55,282 bases of DNA from Pseudanabaena sp. lw0831. Its GTDB lineage: Bacteria > Cyanobacteriota > Cyanobacteriia > Pseudanabaenales > Pseudanabaenaceae. Each line of letters begins with the position of its first letter. Within the stretch, counting starts at the first letter, position 1. Shown piece by piece: positions 33,667 to 41,314 of this stretch. Below the pieces are notes generated by a model. It was not told where the DNA came from and searched no databases. It was given only the letters and a program-made list of their open reading frames with translations. Both the position numbers and the translations under genes were made by a program. The stretch covers positions 1-55,282 of the forward strand of contig NZ_BBJB01000004.1 of the NCBI RefSeq assembly GCF_016584665.1, written 5' to 3'.

Positions 33667-34833
33667 CTATAGAGATAGTCTTTGACCGAAGGCGACGATC
33701 GCATTTTGACCGCCAAAGCCAAAGCTGAAATTAAGCGCATATTGAAGATTGGGCGATCGCTCGGCTTGTTGAACCATTTTCAAATCAAAAGCAGGAGTTT
33801 TCAGTCCTACAGTAGGCGGCAAAATGCGATCGCGTAAAGATAACAGACAGAATGCTGCCTCGATCATCCCTGTTGCCCCCAGCGTATGCCCTGTTGCACC
33901 TTTGGTTGCACTAACTTTACTGTCAGGAAAAATTCTTTGGATTAATTCTGCTTCACGGGCATCATTCATTTGAGTTGCCGTGCCATGCACATTGATATAA
34001 CCAATATCAGCAGCATTAATTTGCGATCGCCTCAAACTATCTTTAATTGCGATCGCCGCCATTCTATTGTCAGGATTGGGACTAGTGGCATGATAAGCAT
34101 CATTCGTAATTCCCCAGCTTAAAACCCTGCCATAAATTTGACAACCTCGCCGTCTTGCGGAATCCAATGACTCTAGTACTAGCACCGCCGCACCTTCTCC
34201 TAGCGCAAAACCTTCGCGCTCCTGACTGAATGGATGCACGCCTGATTTGGCTAATACATTAATTTTTTGAAATCCTGCGATCGTTAATGGAGTAATCGCC
34301 GCATCGGTTGCACCTGCGATCGCCATGTTGCATTGTCCTGAACGGATTAATTCAACAGCTTGAGCGATCGCCCAGTTTGCAGTTGCACAGGCTGCCATCG
34401 GTGCAAGGACTGGGGCTTGAGTTTGCAATAAATTAGCAATTTGTGCTGATAAATTCGCTGGCTGATATTGCCACCATTTACGCTCAACCAAGCCTTTTTT
34501 AGGCGCATCTAGAAGTAATTCTAATTCTCTCTGATTACTACGACTAGAACCAATGACTACGCCGCAGTTCAGTAATGGAACTTCCAGACTCGCATCAACA
34601 ATCGCTTCTAAAGTAGCTTTTTCTAATAAATTTTGCGATCGCGATGAATGAGAATCCTCTAAATAATCAACTCTCGCAACAGGAAGTTGGATTTGATCGT
34701 CAAACTTAATCCCTGATTTACCATCTAAAAGCCTTTGCCATGTATTTTCGCGATCAGATGCGATCGCAGTGATCATGCCAATACCTGTCACAACGACTAT
34801 GGTTCTATCAGCGACTCTATCCCAAGATTTCAT
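33667..34833 (-). CDS. Beta-ketoacyl-ACP synthase, KAS II (FabF)-like
   Basis: The 388-residue protein has the thiolase fold and the complete Cys-His-His triad of elongating ketosynthases: Cys149 in MAACATANWAI, His283 in NVHGTATQMND and His316 in KGATGHTLGATGM. GEGAAVLVLES and NFSFGFGGQNA are also typical. It condenses acyl-ACP or acyl-enzyme with malonyl-ACP. It is shorter and more divergent than the usual FabF (about 410-415 residues), so it is probably a second copy with a special role in fatty acid or specialised lipid synthesis. No acyl carrier protein gene is adjacent. Its start overlaps the end of the Uma2 gene by 17 bases, an accidental or translationally coupled arrangement. Confidence 0.88.
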   Translation of the reverse strand: MKSWDRVADRTIVVVTGIGMITAIASDRENTWQRLLDGKSGIKFDDQIQLPVARVDYLEDSHSSRSQNLLEKATLEAIVDASLEVPLLNCGVVIGSSRSNQRELELLLDAPKKGLVERKWWQYQPANLSAQIANLLQTQAPVLAPMAACATANWAIAQAVELIRSGQCNMAIAGATDAAITPLTIAGFQKINVLAKSGVHPFSQEREGFALGEGAAVLVLESLDSARRRGCQIYGRVLSWGITNDAYHATSPNPDNRMAAIAIKDSLRRSQINAADIGYINVHGTATQMNDAREAELIQRIFPDSKVSATKGATGHTLGATGMIEAAFCLLSLRDRILPPTVGLKTPAFDLKMVQQAERSPNLQYALNFSFGFGGQNAIVAFGQRLSL

Positions 34834-35380
34834 CGACAGTAATACTTACATCAGGAAAAGCAAGGACAGATAAGTTTTGACCACGATAGAATTTCTGGAT
34901 ATCTTGATAACCATTCGCAGTTGGGTATCGATAAACTTCTATACAAGCGCTATTAATATCAATTAACCAGACTTCAGTAATTCCATCTTCAGTATAGAGA
35001 GGGATTTTTAATTCGCGATCGCTATCAATTGTACTATCAGCAACTTCAATTAAAAGAAATACATCAGCAGGCTGTGGTAGTTCAGACTCATAGCAATCAG
35101 ATTTACGCTTTAACAACACTACATCTGGTTCAGGCTTAGAAGTGTTATCTAAAGCTAAAGGGTTTTGCACACTAAGTAAAATGCGATCACCTAATTTTCT
35201 TGTGAAAACATCAGACAATCGAATTACACAAGCTGCATGTCTTCTCCCAATGGGTGACATTTTAATTATTTCTCCTCTAATTAGTTCTACGCGCTCACCA
35301 TCAGCTAGCACTCCAGATTCAGACATCCGATCATATTCTTTCACGGTGAAGAGACGCTTAAGTACTAATGTAGTTGGCAT
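34817..35380 (-). CDS. Uma2 family (DUF820) putative nuclease
   Basis: The 187-residue protein has the layout of the very numerous cyanobacterial Uma2/DUF820 family. An N-terminal FTVKEYDRMSESG leads to ERVELIRGEIIKMSPIG, then QNPLALDNTSKPEPDVVLLK, VFLLIEVADST and IPLYTEDGITEVWLID. The Glu of VELIRGEI, the Asp of PEPDVVLL and the Glu of LIEVAD fit the PD-(D/E)XK nuclease core. The biological role of the family is unsettled; many copies occur per genome. A short purine-rich stretch (GGAGGTAAATAT) stands just before the ATG as a good ribosome binding site. Confidence 0.88.
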   Translation of the reverse strand: MPTTLVLKRLFTVKEYDRMSESGVLADGERVELIRGEIIKMSPIGRRHAACVIRLSDVFTRKLGDRILLSVQNPLALDNTSKPEPDVVLLKRKSDCYESELPQPADVFLLIEVADSTIDSDRELKIPLYTEDGITEVWLIDINSACIEVYRYPTANGYQDIQKFYRGQNLSVLAFPDVSITVDEILG

Positions 35381-35456
35381 ATATTTACCTCCGTGGAAAT
35401 GATTTTATTTTAACCTTAAATTATGCTGTTACAACGCTTTGCGCTCAACCCAGAAA

Positions 35457-35507
35457 CAAGAAAATCCTATAAAGTGTTGCTTCACAACACTTTATAGGAT
35501 TTTCTTG
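35457..35507 (-). terminator. Perfect 23-bp hairpin after the Ig-like protein gene
   Basis: CAAGAAAATCCTATAAAGTG begins the left arm (35457-35479), which pairs without mismatch with 35485-35507 around a 5-base loop. It lies 26 bases beyond the stop of the minus-strand Ig-like gene and can end it before the Uma2 gene. Confidence 0.7.
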
Positions 35508-35533
35508 TGTTTCGTTCAGAAAATTGCCGTAGT

Positions 35534-37030
35534 CTATGGCAACCATCGCGGAACTGTGCCGAACATGGGTAATACTTCGGGTTGTGGAGAATTTGTAGCT
35601 TGATTATTATTAATCGGCAACATAATTAATTGGGTTGGCACTTGGGGAGCGCGAGAATTTCTAGAAGCTTGGGCAGAATCTCCGGAAATAGGTGGCGAAT
35701 TAGAGGTGCTTTTGTCACTGGGAATTGCAGAATTCAAAAGAATTGATTGACCATCGGGAGCAATATTAAATCGAACTTCTCTTTGTGGTGGAAGTTCTAA
35801 AAGTCTTCGCAATTCAGCCGTTTCTAGATTGATCGCAGCGAGATATGGCTTCTCACGAAATATATTTTTGGCAGTATCTTGTTCAACATCGGTGAGTAAG
35901 CAATATAGAGTCTTTTCTTGAGGATCGAACTGAGCGCCAAGAATAGACCCATTAATTTTAGTGAGTTCCTTCTGCAATCCTTGGTTATTTACCAAATATA
36001 GCGATCGCGTATAGTCCTTATTAAATTTAATCGTTGCAGCTTGTGTACCGCTTCTACCAAAATTTAGAACTGTGCCGAATCTTGGGAGAAAGTCCAACGG
36101 TGGGGCTTGCGGCTCAAGAGGCAAAATCGCAACTCCTTCGCCTTGAGCGATCGCCACCGATGCGCTGTCGGGCGTGAACATAAAATCGCCTCCTGGCTGA
36201 TTATCAAGCGATCTTGGCGGTTGATTATCTTTGATGAGCCAGAGTCCATAGCGTCCGACTTGCTGACGGCTGAGTCGCTGTACCAAGATGTTTTTGCCAT
36301 CGGGCGAGAGATCGAATTTAAAATTTTGAAAGTCATCACTACCAAGTATAGGTTTGATTTCTGGCGGATTTGACGTTAACCGATCTTTGCGATCGATTAA
36401 CGTCGTTACCAGATAAAGTTTTTGATCAAGTAAGCTTTGCCCCACCGTTTCAATCGCCCCAAAGAGAATCTTTTGGCGATCAGGATAAATCCGAAAATCT
36501 AGGACAGCCAGATTAGCGGATGTTAAAACACGCTTGTTCTTTTGTAGCACATCGAAAAGTATTAGGCGACCTTTTTCTTCCCCCTGTGAGCCAATATATG
36601 CAAAATAAGGATTTGGTGTCGTAAAACTACCAGTAAATGGTTCGATCGCTTTTTTATCGCCAGATTCACTAGCAAAGCGATCGTAAGCATTTTCTAGCTT
36701 GACCGTATAGGATTTGCCATAGATGGCTGGTGCTAAGGGCGTATAAGACATCCGTCGTGATGACCAACTGATTTTTCCAGCAAGGGGTGGGTCAAACTTA
36801 AGATTTTTTTCAACGCTGTCACGATCCATCGGACGATTAAAAGTTAAACCAAAAGAGATATTTGTGGCATCAATCTTCTGGCCTTGCCAACTAAACTCTC
36901 TTACCTGCGGTAAGGTTCGATCGCCCACCCACAAAAGTATGGCGATCGCCACAGCCAAAAAAGCTGCTAGCCCAATTGCATAGCGATCAAGTGGCTGAGA
37001 AAATAATTTAAAGCGAGGGCTAATTTGCAT
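35534..37030 (-). CDS. Membrane-anchored protein with Ig-like domain and propeller-like repeats
   Basis: The protein is 498 residues. A single hydrophobic segment (about 19-36: GLAAFLAVAIAILLWVG) anchors it, with the rest probably outside the cytoplasm. Residues about 45-135 (ISFGLTFNRPMDRDSVEKNL, GKISWSSRRMSYTPLAPAIYG, YTVKLENAYD) read as the bacterial Ig-like Big_5/SbsA type. The remainder has repeated strand blocks such as DFRIYPDRQKILFGA, KFDLSPDGKNILVQ and RFNIAPDGQSILLN, with the SPDGk/APDGq turns of TolB/WD40-like propellers. A low-complexity Ser/Pro segment precedes the end. Function is unknown; binding to a wall or polysaccharide partner is possible. Only 14 bases separate it from the ArsA-like gene upstream, so the two are likely co-transcribed. 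Confidence 0.75.
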   Translation of the reverse strand: MQISPRFKLFSQPLDRYAIGLAAFLAVAIAILLWVGDRTLPQVREFSWQGQKIDATNISFGLTFNRPMDRDSVEKNLKFDPPLAGKISWSSRRMSYTPLAPAIYGKSYTVKLENAYDRFASESGDKKAIEPFTGSFTTPNPYFAYIGSQGEEKGRLILFDVLQKNKRVLTSANLAVLDFRIYPDRQKILFGAIETVGQSLLDQKLYLVTTLIDRKDRLTSNPPEIKPILGSDDFQNFKFDLSPDGKNILVQRLSRQQVGRYGLWLIKDNQPPRSLDNQPGGDFMFTPDSASVAIAQGEGVAILPLEPQAPPLDFLPRFGTVLNFGRSGTQAATIKFNKDYTRSLYLVNNQGLQKELTKINGSILGAQFDPQEKTLYCLLTDVEQDTAKNIFREKPYLAAINLETAELRRLLELPPQREVRFNIAPDGQSILLNSAIPSDKSTSNSPPISGDSAQASRNSRAPQVPTQLIMLPINNNQATNSPQPEVLPMFGTVPRWLP

Positions 37031-37044
37031 AGTTAACAGATAAT

Positions 37045-38106
37045 TTAGCCAAAGGAAATAATGAGATAAGAATCTTGAAACTTTGCACCTGTGGCTTGTT
37101 TTCCAGCAAGTTCAGTCGGCAAGAAGATATTACGGCGTTGATCGCCTGCTTCGATGGTTACTTCTGGCCCTAGCTGGATTAGTTTGACCTGTTTTTTATT
37201 GAATGTTGGTAAAAATAACTTGACTTGCTTAGTTATCGTATTTATTTCAATTGGTTTGGGAGCAAGATTAGCAAGCTGCTCAGGAATTGTTAACTCAGTT
37301 ACTTGATCGGGGATTTGACATATGGATAGAGGCTCAAAATCAGAATCAGAAATCTGATCTCTAGAAAATACGCCACCAACAGTTAACCCAACCTGTTGAG
37401 CACTGCCCCATAGATATTTGGCTGTAGCGATCGCATAGGGATCGCCAGTCGTGACCAGATAAGCCGCCACGCGACTCGGATCGTTAACAGCTTTTTGACC
37501 GCGTGTTAGTACCGAGGACATCTCACCGGCCTGTTGCGAAATATCATCGGTGCTAGAAACTTGCAGAATACTTCTTAAAATTGGTTCCACAAAAGGCGAA
37601 ATCGCTTGTCCAAGCGCCGAACCTGTTAAGACCTTCTTAAACCGTCGCAAATACCAGCCTAAAATTTCTGGCATCCCCAGCATTCGCAGGGTTTCGATAT
37701 CGCCCATGCCATCGTAAATGATTACGTCATACTTGCCTTCAGCATCACGTTCACGCAAAAAGCTCAATCCTAGAGCCGAATCCATACCTGGTAAAATGCC
37801 AAGCTCTTGACCATAAACTTCTTTAAAAAAAGGAGTACGCAGAAATTGGCTTTCTAGCCCTTTCATCTTGTCCCAATACCTTTCCAGCAAAATCGTTGAT
37901 TGCAAATGTACAGCCGCAAAATTTGGTGCGACTAATTGCGGCTCACTGCTTAGCTCTGCACCTAGTCTCATGCTGAGGGTGTCACCAGCTTGTTGCCCCA
38001 CATATAAAACTTTTTTGTTCTGGGTTGCCAAAGCACGCGCAGCAGCGATCGCGGTTGTCGTTTTGCCAACGCCGCCTTTACCAATAAATGTCAGAATTAG
38101 GCTCAT
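37045..38106 (-). CDS. ArsA/Get3-family ATPase
   Basis: The 353-residue protein begins with the deviant P-loop FIGKGGVGKTTTAIAAARAL (Gly9 to Thr17), the signature of the SIMIBI ATPases ArsA/Get3. DVIIYDGMGDIETLRMLG is the switch II region with the usual D-x-x-x-x pattern slightly altered. The C-terminal 80 residues form a strand-rich tail (VKLFLPTFNKKQVKLIQLG, LPTELAGKQATGAKF), like the small HSP20-like domain seen in plant and cyanobacterial ArsA homologues. No arsenite-binding cysteines stand out, so a role in protein targeting or assembly is likelier than arsenic export. Its ATG overlaps the stop of the HU-like gene by 4 bases. Confidence 0.85.
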   Translation of the reverse strand: MSLILTFIGKGGVGKTTTAIAAARALATQNKKVLYVGQQAGDTLSMRLGAELSSEPQLVAPNFAAVHLQSTILLERYWDKMKGLESQFLRTPFFKEVYGQELGILPGMDSALGLSFLRERDAEGKYDVIIYDGMGDIETLRMLGMPEILGWYLRRFKKVLTGSALGQAISPFVEPILRSILQVSSTDDISQQAGEMSSVLTRGQKAVNDPSRVAAYLVTTGDPYAIATAKYLWGSAQQVGLTVGGVFSRDQISDSDFEPLSICQIPDQVTELTIPEQLANLAPKPIEINTITKQVKLFLPTFNKKQVKLIQLGPEVTIEAGDQRRNIFLPTELAGKQATGAKFQDSYLIISFG

Positions 38107-38408
38107 TGGATTTTCTCATTAGACATTTGCACCAGTTTTTTTAGATGAGGACTGGGGCTGAAATAGGGAACAGTAACTTCGGGAATCTTAATTGGCTGAT
38201 GTGTTCGAGGATGACTTCCCAAACGGGCACGACGATGACGTACTCCAAACTTACCAAAATCACTTAACGTGACTGATTGGTGGTTAGCTAGAGCCTTGGT
38301 GACACAAACTAAAACTGCTTCAAGGCTAGCTGAAGCTATGCTATAGCTTAGTCCATCAACCTCCGCCATCATGCCCCGAATGATATCTTGACGGTTAATA
38401 TCTGCCAT
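38103..38408 (-). CDS. HU/IHF-family DNA-binding protein
   Basis: Starting at the ATG at 38408 (MADINRQDIIRGMMAEVDG) the protein has 101 residues. An upstream in-frame start at 38444 would run into a terminator hairpin, so it is unlikely. The N-terminal two helices match HU. VTLSDFGKFGVRHRRARLG with HPRTHQPIKIPEVTVPYFSPS is the DNA-binding arm and saddle, in place of the usual GFGTF...RNPxTG...A..VP.F. The arm is divergent but keeps the Arg and Pro positions. It should bend DNA non-specifically in the nucleoid. Its 4-base overlap with the ArsA-like gene gives a tight two-gene unit. Confidence 0.82.
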   Translation of the reverse strand: MADINRQDIIRGMMAEVDGLSYSIASASLEAVLVCVTKALANHQSVTLSDFGKFGVRHRRARLGSHPRTHQPIKIPEVTVPYFSPSPHLKKLVQMSNEKIQ

Positions 38409-38430
38409 AGGGCTTGGTAATAATGATGAG

Positions 38431-38457
38431 ATGATGTCGCGCAATGCGCGACATCAT
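38431..38457 (-). terminator. Hairpin between the DUF2862 and HU-like genes
   Basis: ATGATGTCGCGC pairs perfectly with GCGCGACATCAT around AAT. It lies 8 bases beyond the stop of the minus-strand DUF2862 gene and just upstream of the preferred HU start, so it separates the two transcripts. Confidence 0.75.
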
Positions 38458-38464
38458 GACTGAT

Positions 38465-38659
38465 TTAGACTACTGATTCTAACTCATCCGCAAAAAACCA
38501 AGACTTGGTACTGTCAGGGAATTTGACAACGAAGCCCCATTTGCTACCATCTAGAATTTTTTCTTCTTTAATGACTCCGATCTCGCCGACTTTGTTAGCG
38601 ATCGCCTTGCCACTGCCATCTTTGAAACTACGAACACGAACTTTTTGACCAACTTGCAT
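38465..38659 (-). CDS. DUF2862-type small cyanobacterial protein
   Basis: The 64-residue protein reads MQVGQKVRVRSFKDG, then VGEIGVIKEEKILDGSKW, GFVVKFPDSTKSWFFADELE. It is a small SH3-like barrel pattern (short strands, conserved Gly and W/F) matching the DUF2862 family of cyanobacteria and plastids. There is no signal peptide or membrane segment. Barrels of this kind often bind nucleic acid or protein partners, but the function of this family is not known to me. It is a single-gene unit, divergent from panB and ended by a hairpin. Confidence 0.75.
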   Translation of the reverse strand: MQVGQKVRVRSFKDGSGKAIANKVGEIGVIKEEKILDGSKWGFVVKFPDSTKSWFFADELESVV

Positions 38660-38737
38660 AATGTTTGCTTCTCGTACCGAACTCGATAAATCTTTTGCGT
38701 TTGCTTTAAAAAGTTTACATTAGATGTTAGCTCTATA

Positions 38738-38798
38738 AAATAAAGAACCAATTTGTTGTGGCGCGGCGAAGCCGCGCCACAACAAATTGGTTCTTTAT
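38738..38798. repeat. Perfect 29-bp palindrome with GAA loop between divergent genes
   Basis: Positions 38738-38766 pair without mismatch with 38770-38798 around GAA; the apex is GC-rich (GGCGCGGC) and the base is AT-rich. The neighbours, DUF2862 (minus) and panB (plus), both point away, so it cannot terminate either. It occupies the panB leader 24 bases before the start codon. Confidence 0.85.
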
Positions 38799-38821
38799 TA
38801 ACACTCACGAGGAATGCCCCG

Positions 38822-39592
38822 ATGTCAGTAACGATCGCCCAATTGCAAAAATGGAAACAGCAAAAAAAGCCGATCGCGGCGCTGACAGCAAGTGACTATG
38901 CGATCGCTAAACTGCTCGACAAAGCAGGCGTGGATATAATTTTGGTGGGGGATTCTTTAGCGATGGTGACGCTTGGATATAAAAACACTTTGCCTGTTAC
39001 TCTCGATGCAATGATCCATCATGCCCAAGCAGTGGGACGTGGGGTCGAGAATGCTTTTCTAATTGTCGATATGCCATTTCTTAGCTATCAAGTTAGTACT
39101 GAAGAGGCAATGCGATCTGCTGGGCGTATTTTTAAAGAGACCGATGCACGCGGGATTAAACTCGAAGGTGGCTATCCCGATATGGTTGCAACTATTCGCA
39201 AATTGGTACAGGCGGGAATGCCTGTGATGGGGCATGTAGGATTAACACCGCAATCGGTACATCGGATTGGCTATCGAGTTCAGGGTAGCACACCTGATGC
39301 AGCCGCAGAAATTTTACGTCAATCTAAAGCTTTAGTCGAAGCTGGTATTTTTGCACTTATATTAGAAAATATTCCTGCGGAGTTAGCGACCCAGATTACG
39401 GAACTGATTCCTATTCCTACAATTGGTATTGGTGCGGGTCAAGGCTGTGATGGACAGATTCTGGTAACTCACGATGTCTTAGGCTTATCCGATTGGCAAC
39501 CACCCTTTGCCCACAAGTATGTGGACTTAAATAGCATAATTACGGAAGCAATTAAGCAATATTGCCAAGATGTACGAAAGCCCAAGAATTGA
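38822..39592 (+). CDS. panB: 3-methyl-2-oxobutanoate hydroxymethyltransferase
   Basis: PanB makes ketopantoate from 2-oxoisovalerate and methylene-tetrahydrofolate, the first committed step towards pantothenate and coenzyme A. The chosen ATG at 38822 ([19 protein letters not shown]) has CGAGGA 9 bases upstream and gives 256 residues, the family length. An earlier in-frame start would begin inside the palindrome. The TIM-barrel motifs are clear: MLTASDY-like [24 protein letters not shown] and IVDMPF with the metal-binding Asp residues, [21 protein letters not shown]-like [15 protein letters not shown], and [16 protein letters not shown]. The final codons and the stop lie within a palindrome shared with the convergent gene. 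Confidence 0.95.
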   Translation: MSVTIAQLQKWKQQKKPIAALTASDYAIAKLLDKAGVDIILVGDSLAMVTLGYKNTLPVTLDAMIHHAQAVGRGVENAFLIVDMPFLSYQVSTEEAMRSAGRIFKETDARGIKLEGGYPDMVATIRKLVQAGMPVMGHVGLTPQSVHRIGYRVQGSTPDAAAEILRQSKALVEAGIFALILENIPAELATQITELIPIPTIGIGAGQGCDGQILVTHDVLGLSDWQPPFAHKYVDLNSIITEAIKQYCQDVRKPKN

Positions 39593-39625
39593 GTGACGGC
39601 ACTTCGTGCCGTCACTCAATTCTTG
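39583..39625. terminator. 20-bp palindrome encoding both C-termini of convergent genes
   Basis: CAAGAATTGAGTGACGGCAC at 39583-39602 pairs perfectly with 39606-39625 around TTC. Each arm contains AAGAATTGA, so panB ends Lys-Asn-stop on one strand and the AlkD-like protein ends Lys-Asn-stop on the other. It is a likely bidirectional terminator. Confidence 0.85.
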
Positions 39626-40326
39626 AGCTTTGACAAATATGCTTTTCGCTTTGATTCATCAAAATGCTCGATCGCATAGCGCAGCATCGTACGGGGCATT
39701 TGTTGATAATAGACATCCAAAAATCCAACTAAAACTTGGCGATCTTGCTTGCCAACTTCGCGCAACATCCAACCGACCGCTTTATGTATAAGATCATGGG
39801 GATGTTTTAAAAGAATGATCGCAATTTGGATAGTATCGGCAAACTGTTGATTTTTGATAAATTCCAAAGTGGAAACAATCGCGATTCTCTGTTCCCAAAG
39901 ATTTTGCGATCGGGCTAGTTCATATAGAATATTGCGATCTTGACACAACAAATGTACACCCAAAATCTGACGACATGTGACATCCACTAAATCCCAATTA
40001 TTAATCCATTTGGTATGTTTGAGATAGAACGCAAAGATTTCTTCTCGTTTAAAAGTATCGGCTTTAGGATATTGATAGGTGAAAATCAACAGGGCGGTAA
40101 GACGATATTCATGAATGTCTGTTTGTAGAAGTTGTTCAAGCTCATCAAAGCCAAGACTGATAAATTTTTTGGCTAATTGCCGTTGTTCTGGCACAGTAAT
40201 ACCTAAAAAGCGATCGCCTTCTCCATATTCGCCTTTACCCGTTTTAAAGAAACGAGAAAGCGCGATCGCTTTTGTTGGACTAGCCAATGCATCTAGCTCA
40301 CTCTTAAGATCGGCTTGTGTTAGCAT
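39616..40326 (-). CDS. AlkD-like DNA alkylation repair protein
   Basis: The 236-residue protein is all helical, built of HEAT-like repeats: ALSRFFKTGKGEYGEGDRFLGI near the start, then EQRQLAKKF, EYRLTALLIFTYQY, WINNWDLVDVTCRQILG, WEQRIAIVSTLEFIK and DLIHKAVGWMLREVGK. The blocks WDLVD, RRIAIV-like QRIAIVS and H-KAVGWMLRE are hallmarks of the AlkD/DUF3-methyladenine glycosylase family, which removes 3- and 7-methylated purines without flipping the base. Cofactors are not needed. The gene stands alone, converging on panB with a shared palindrome. Confidence 0.88.
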   Translation of the reverse strand: MLTQADLKSELDALASPTKAIALSRFFKTGKGEYGEGDRFLGITVPEQRQLAKKFISLGFDELEQLLQTDIHEYRLTALLIFTYQYPKADTFKREEIFAFYLKHTKWINNWDLVDVTCRQILGVHLLCQDRNILYELARSQNLWEQRIAIVSTLEFIKNQQFADTIQIAIILLKHPHDLIHKAVGWMLREVGKQDRQVLVGFLDVYYQQMPRTMLRYAIEHFDESKRKAYLSKLKN

Positions 40327-40394
40327 AATTTACAGGGTGCTTTTCGTTTATATTAACCCTTGTTTGCCATAGTTCAGATGGACAGTAAAATCAA

Positions 40395-41267
40395 ATGCTA
40401 AGCTCCCCAATGGGATACAAAACCCAATCCATTGATACCAGCATTGATGCAGAGATATATCTGTTTAGTCGGTTGAAAGCACTAACTCTAATTCAAAAAG
40501 CTGAAAGGGTAACCAGTTGGACAAAAGGCTGCTTAGAACTTTGTTTAATAGGTCTTCAACAACGTGATCCTAATGCAAACTCATGGAAATTGCGATATGA
40601 ATTTGCTAAAGCTACATTAAAATCTAATTTTTCCGATCTTGTCTATCAAAATATTTCTGAATACGCTCAACCGCTTATGCTTACCGATCCAATTTCACTA
40701 GCGCTGGATATAGCCGCAATTTTTAATAATTTAGATATTCCCTATTTAGTCGGTGGTTCGGTTGCAAGTACATTGATGGGAGAGCCGAGAGCAACCGAAG
40801 ATGTGGATGTTGTTGCAGATTTAGAAATAGGGAAACTAATTCCATTAATGCAAGCTCTTCAACCGAGATTCTATGTTTCTGAAGATGCGGTTCGAGATGC
40901 AATTAGGCTTAAACGTTCTTTTAATCTCATCGATAATGACTCTCTAGGGAAAATAGATGTTTTTGTACTTAAAGATAATCCTTTCCCTCAAATTGAATTC
41001 CAACGTCGGCGATCGCAACTAGTTCGGCAAAACCCCGATCAAATGCTGGTGTTGCCCACTCCCGAAGATATTATTTTGCAAAAGCTAGTCTGGTATCGGA
41101 TGACTAAGAATGAGTCGCAGAGGCAATGGCGCGATGTTTTAGGTGTACTCAAAATTCAAGGCGATCGCTTAGATTTTGAGTATTTACAAAAATGGGCTGG
41201 GGAGCTTAGTTTAAGTGATTTGCTGGAGACTGCTTGCACAGAGTCAGGAATAGAACTTTTCTTTTAA
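40395..41267 (+). CDS. Nucleotidyltransferase-fold protein
   Basis: The 290-residue protein has two parts. Residues about 1-95 are helical and unrecognised (LKALTLIQKAERVTSWTKGC). Residues about 100-290 read as a polymerase-beta-like nucleotidyltransferase: IPYLVGGSVASTLMGEPRATEDVDVVADL carries the G-S helix and the paired acidic residues, and LGKIDVFVLKDNPF the third strand with Asp. TPEDIILQKLVWYR resembles the helical region of AbiEii-type/DUF6036 proteins. Such proteins include toxins that modify RNA and orphan enzymes; no partner antitoxin gene is adjacent. The gene is single, followed by a hairpin shared with the convergent kinase gene. Confidence 0.65.
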   Translation: MLSSPMGYKTQSIDTSIDAEIYLFSRLKALTLIQKAERVTSWTKGCLELCLIGLQQRDPNANSWKLRYEFAKATLKSNFSDLVYQNISEYAQPLMLTDPISLALDIAAIFNNLDIPYLVGGSVASTLMGEPRATEDVDVVADLEIGKLIPLMQALQPRFYVSEDAVRDAIRLKRSFNLIDNDSLGKIDVFVLKDNPFPQIEFQRRRSQLVRQNPDQMLVLPTPEDIILQKLVWYRMTKNESQRQWRDVLGVLKIQGDRLDFEYLQKWAGELSLSDLLETACTESGIELFF

Positions 41268-41271
41268 ACCG

Positions 41272-41310
41272 AAAAGGAGCTAGGCAAAAGAAGCGTTAAA
41301 CGCTCCTTTT
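41272..41310. terminator. Bidirectional hairpin between convergent genes
   Basis: AAAAGGAGC at 41272-41280 pairs with GCTCCTTTT at 41302-41310, and a smaller hairpin AGCGTT/AACGCT lies inside. Purine and T-rich flanks suit termination from both sides, between the nucleotidyltransferase and ABC1 kinase genes. Confidence 0.7.
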
Positions 41311-41314
41311 GTTT

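Noticed and set aside
38409-38444. Earlier start for the HU-like protein
   Set aside because: It would start within the terminator hairpin of the upstream gene and add 12 residues not found in HU proteins.
38753-38821. An upstream in-frame start for panB
   Set aside because: The extension would be encoded by the loop and right arm of a perfect palindrome. The ATG at 38822 has a ribosome binding site and gives the family length.
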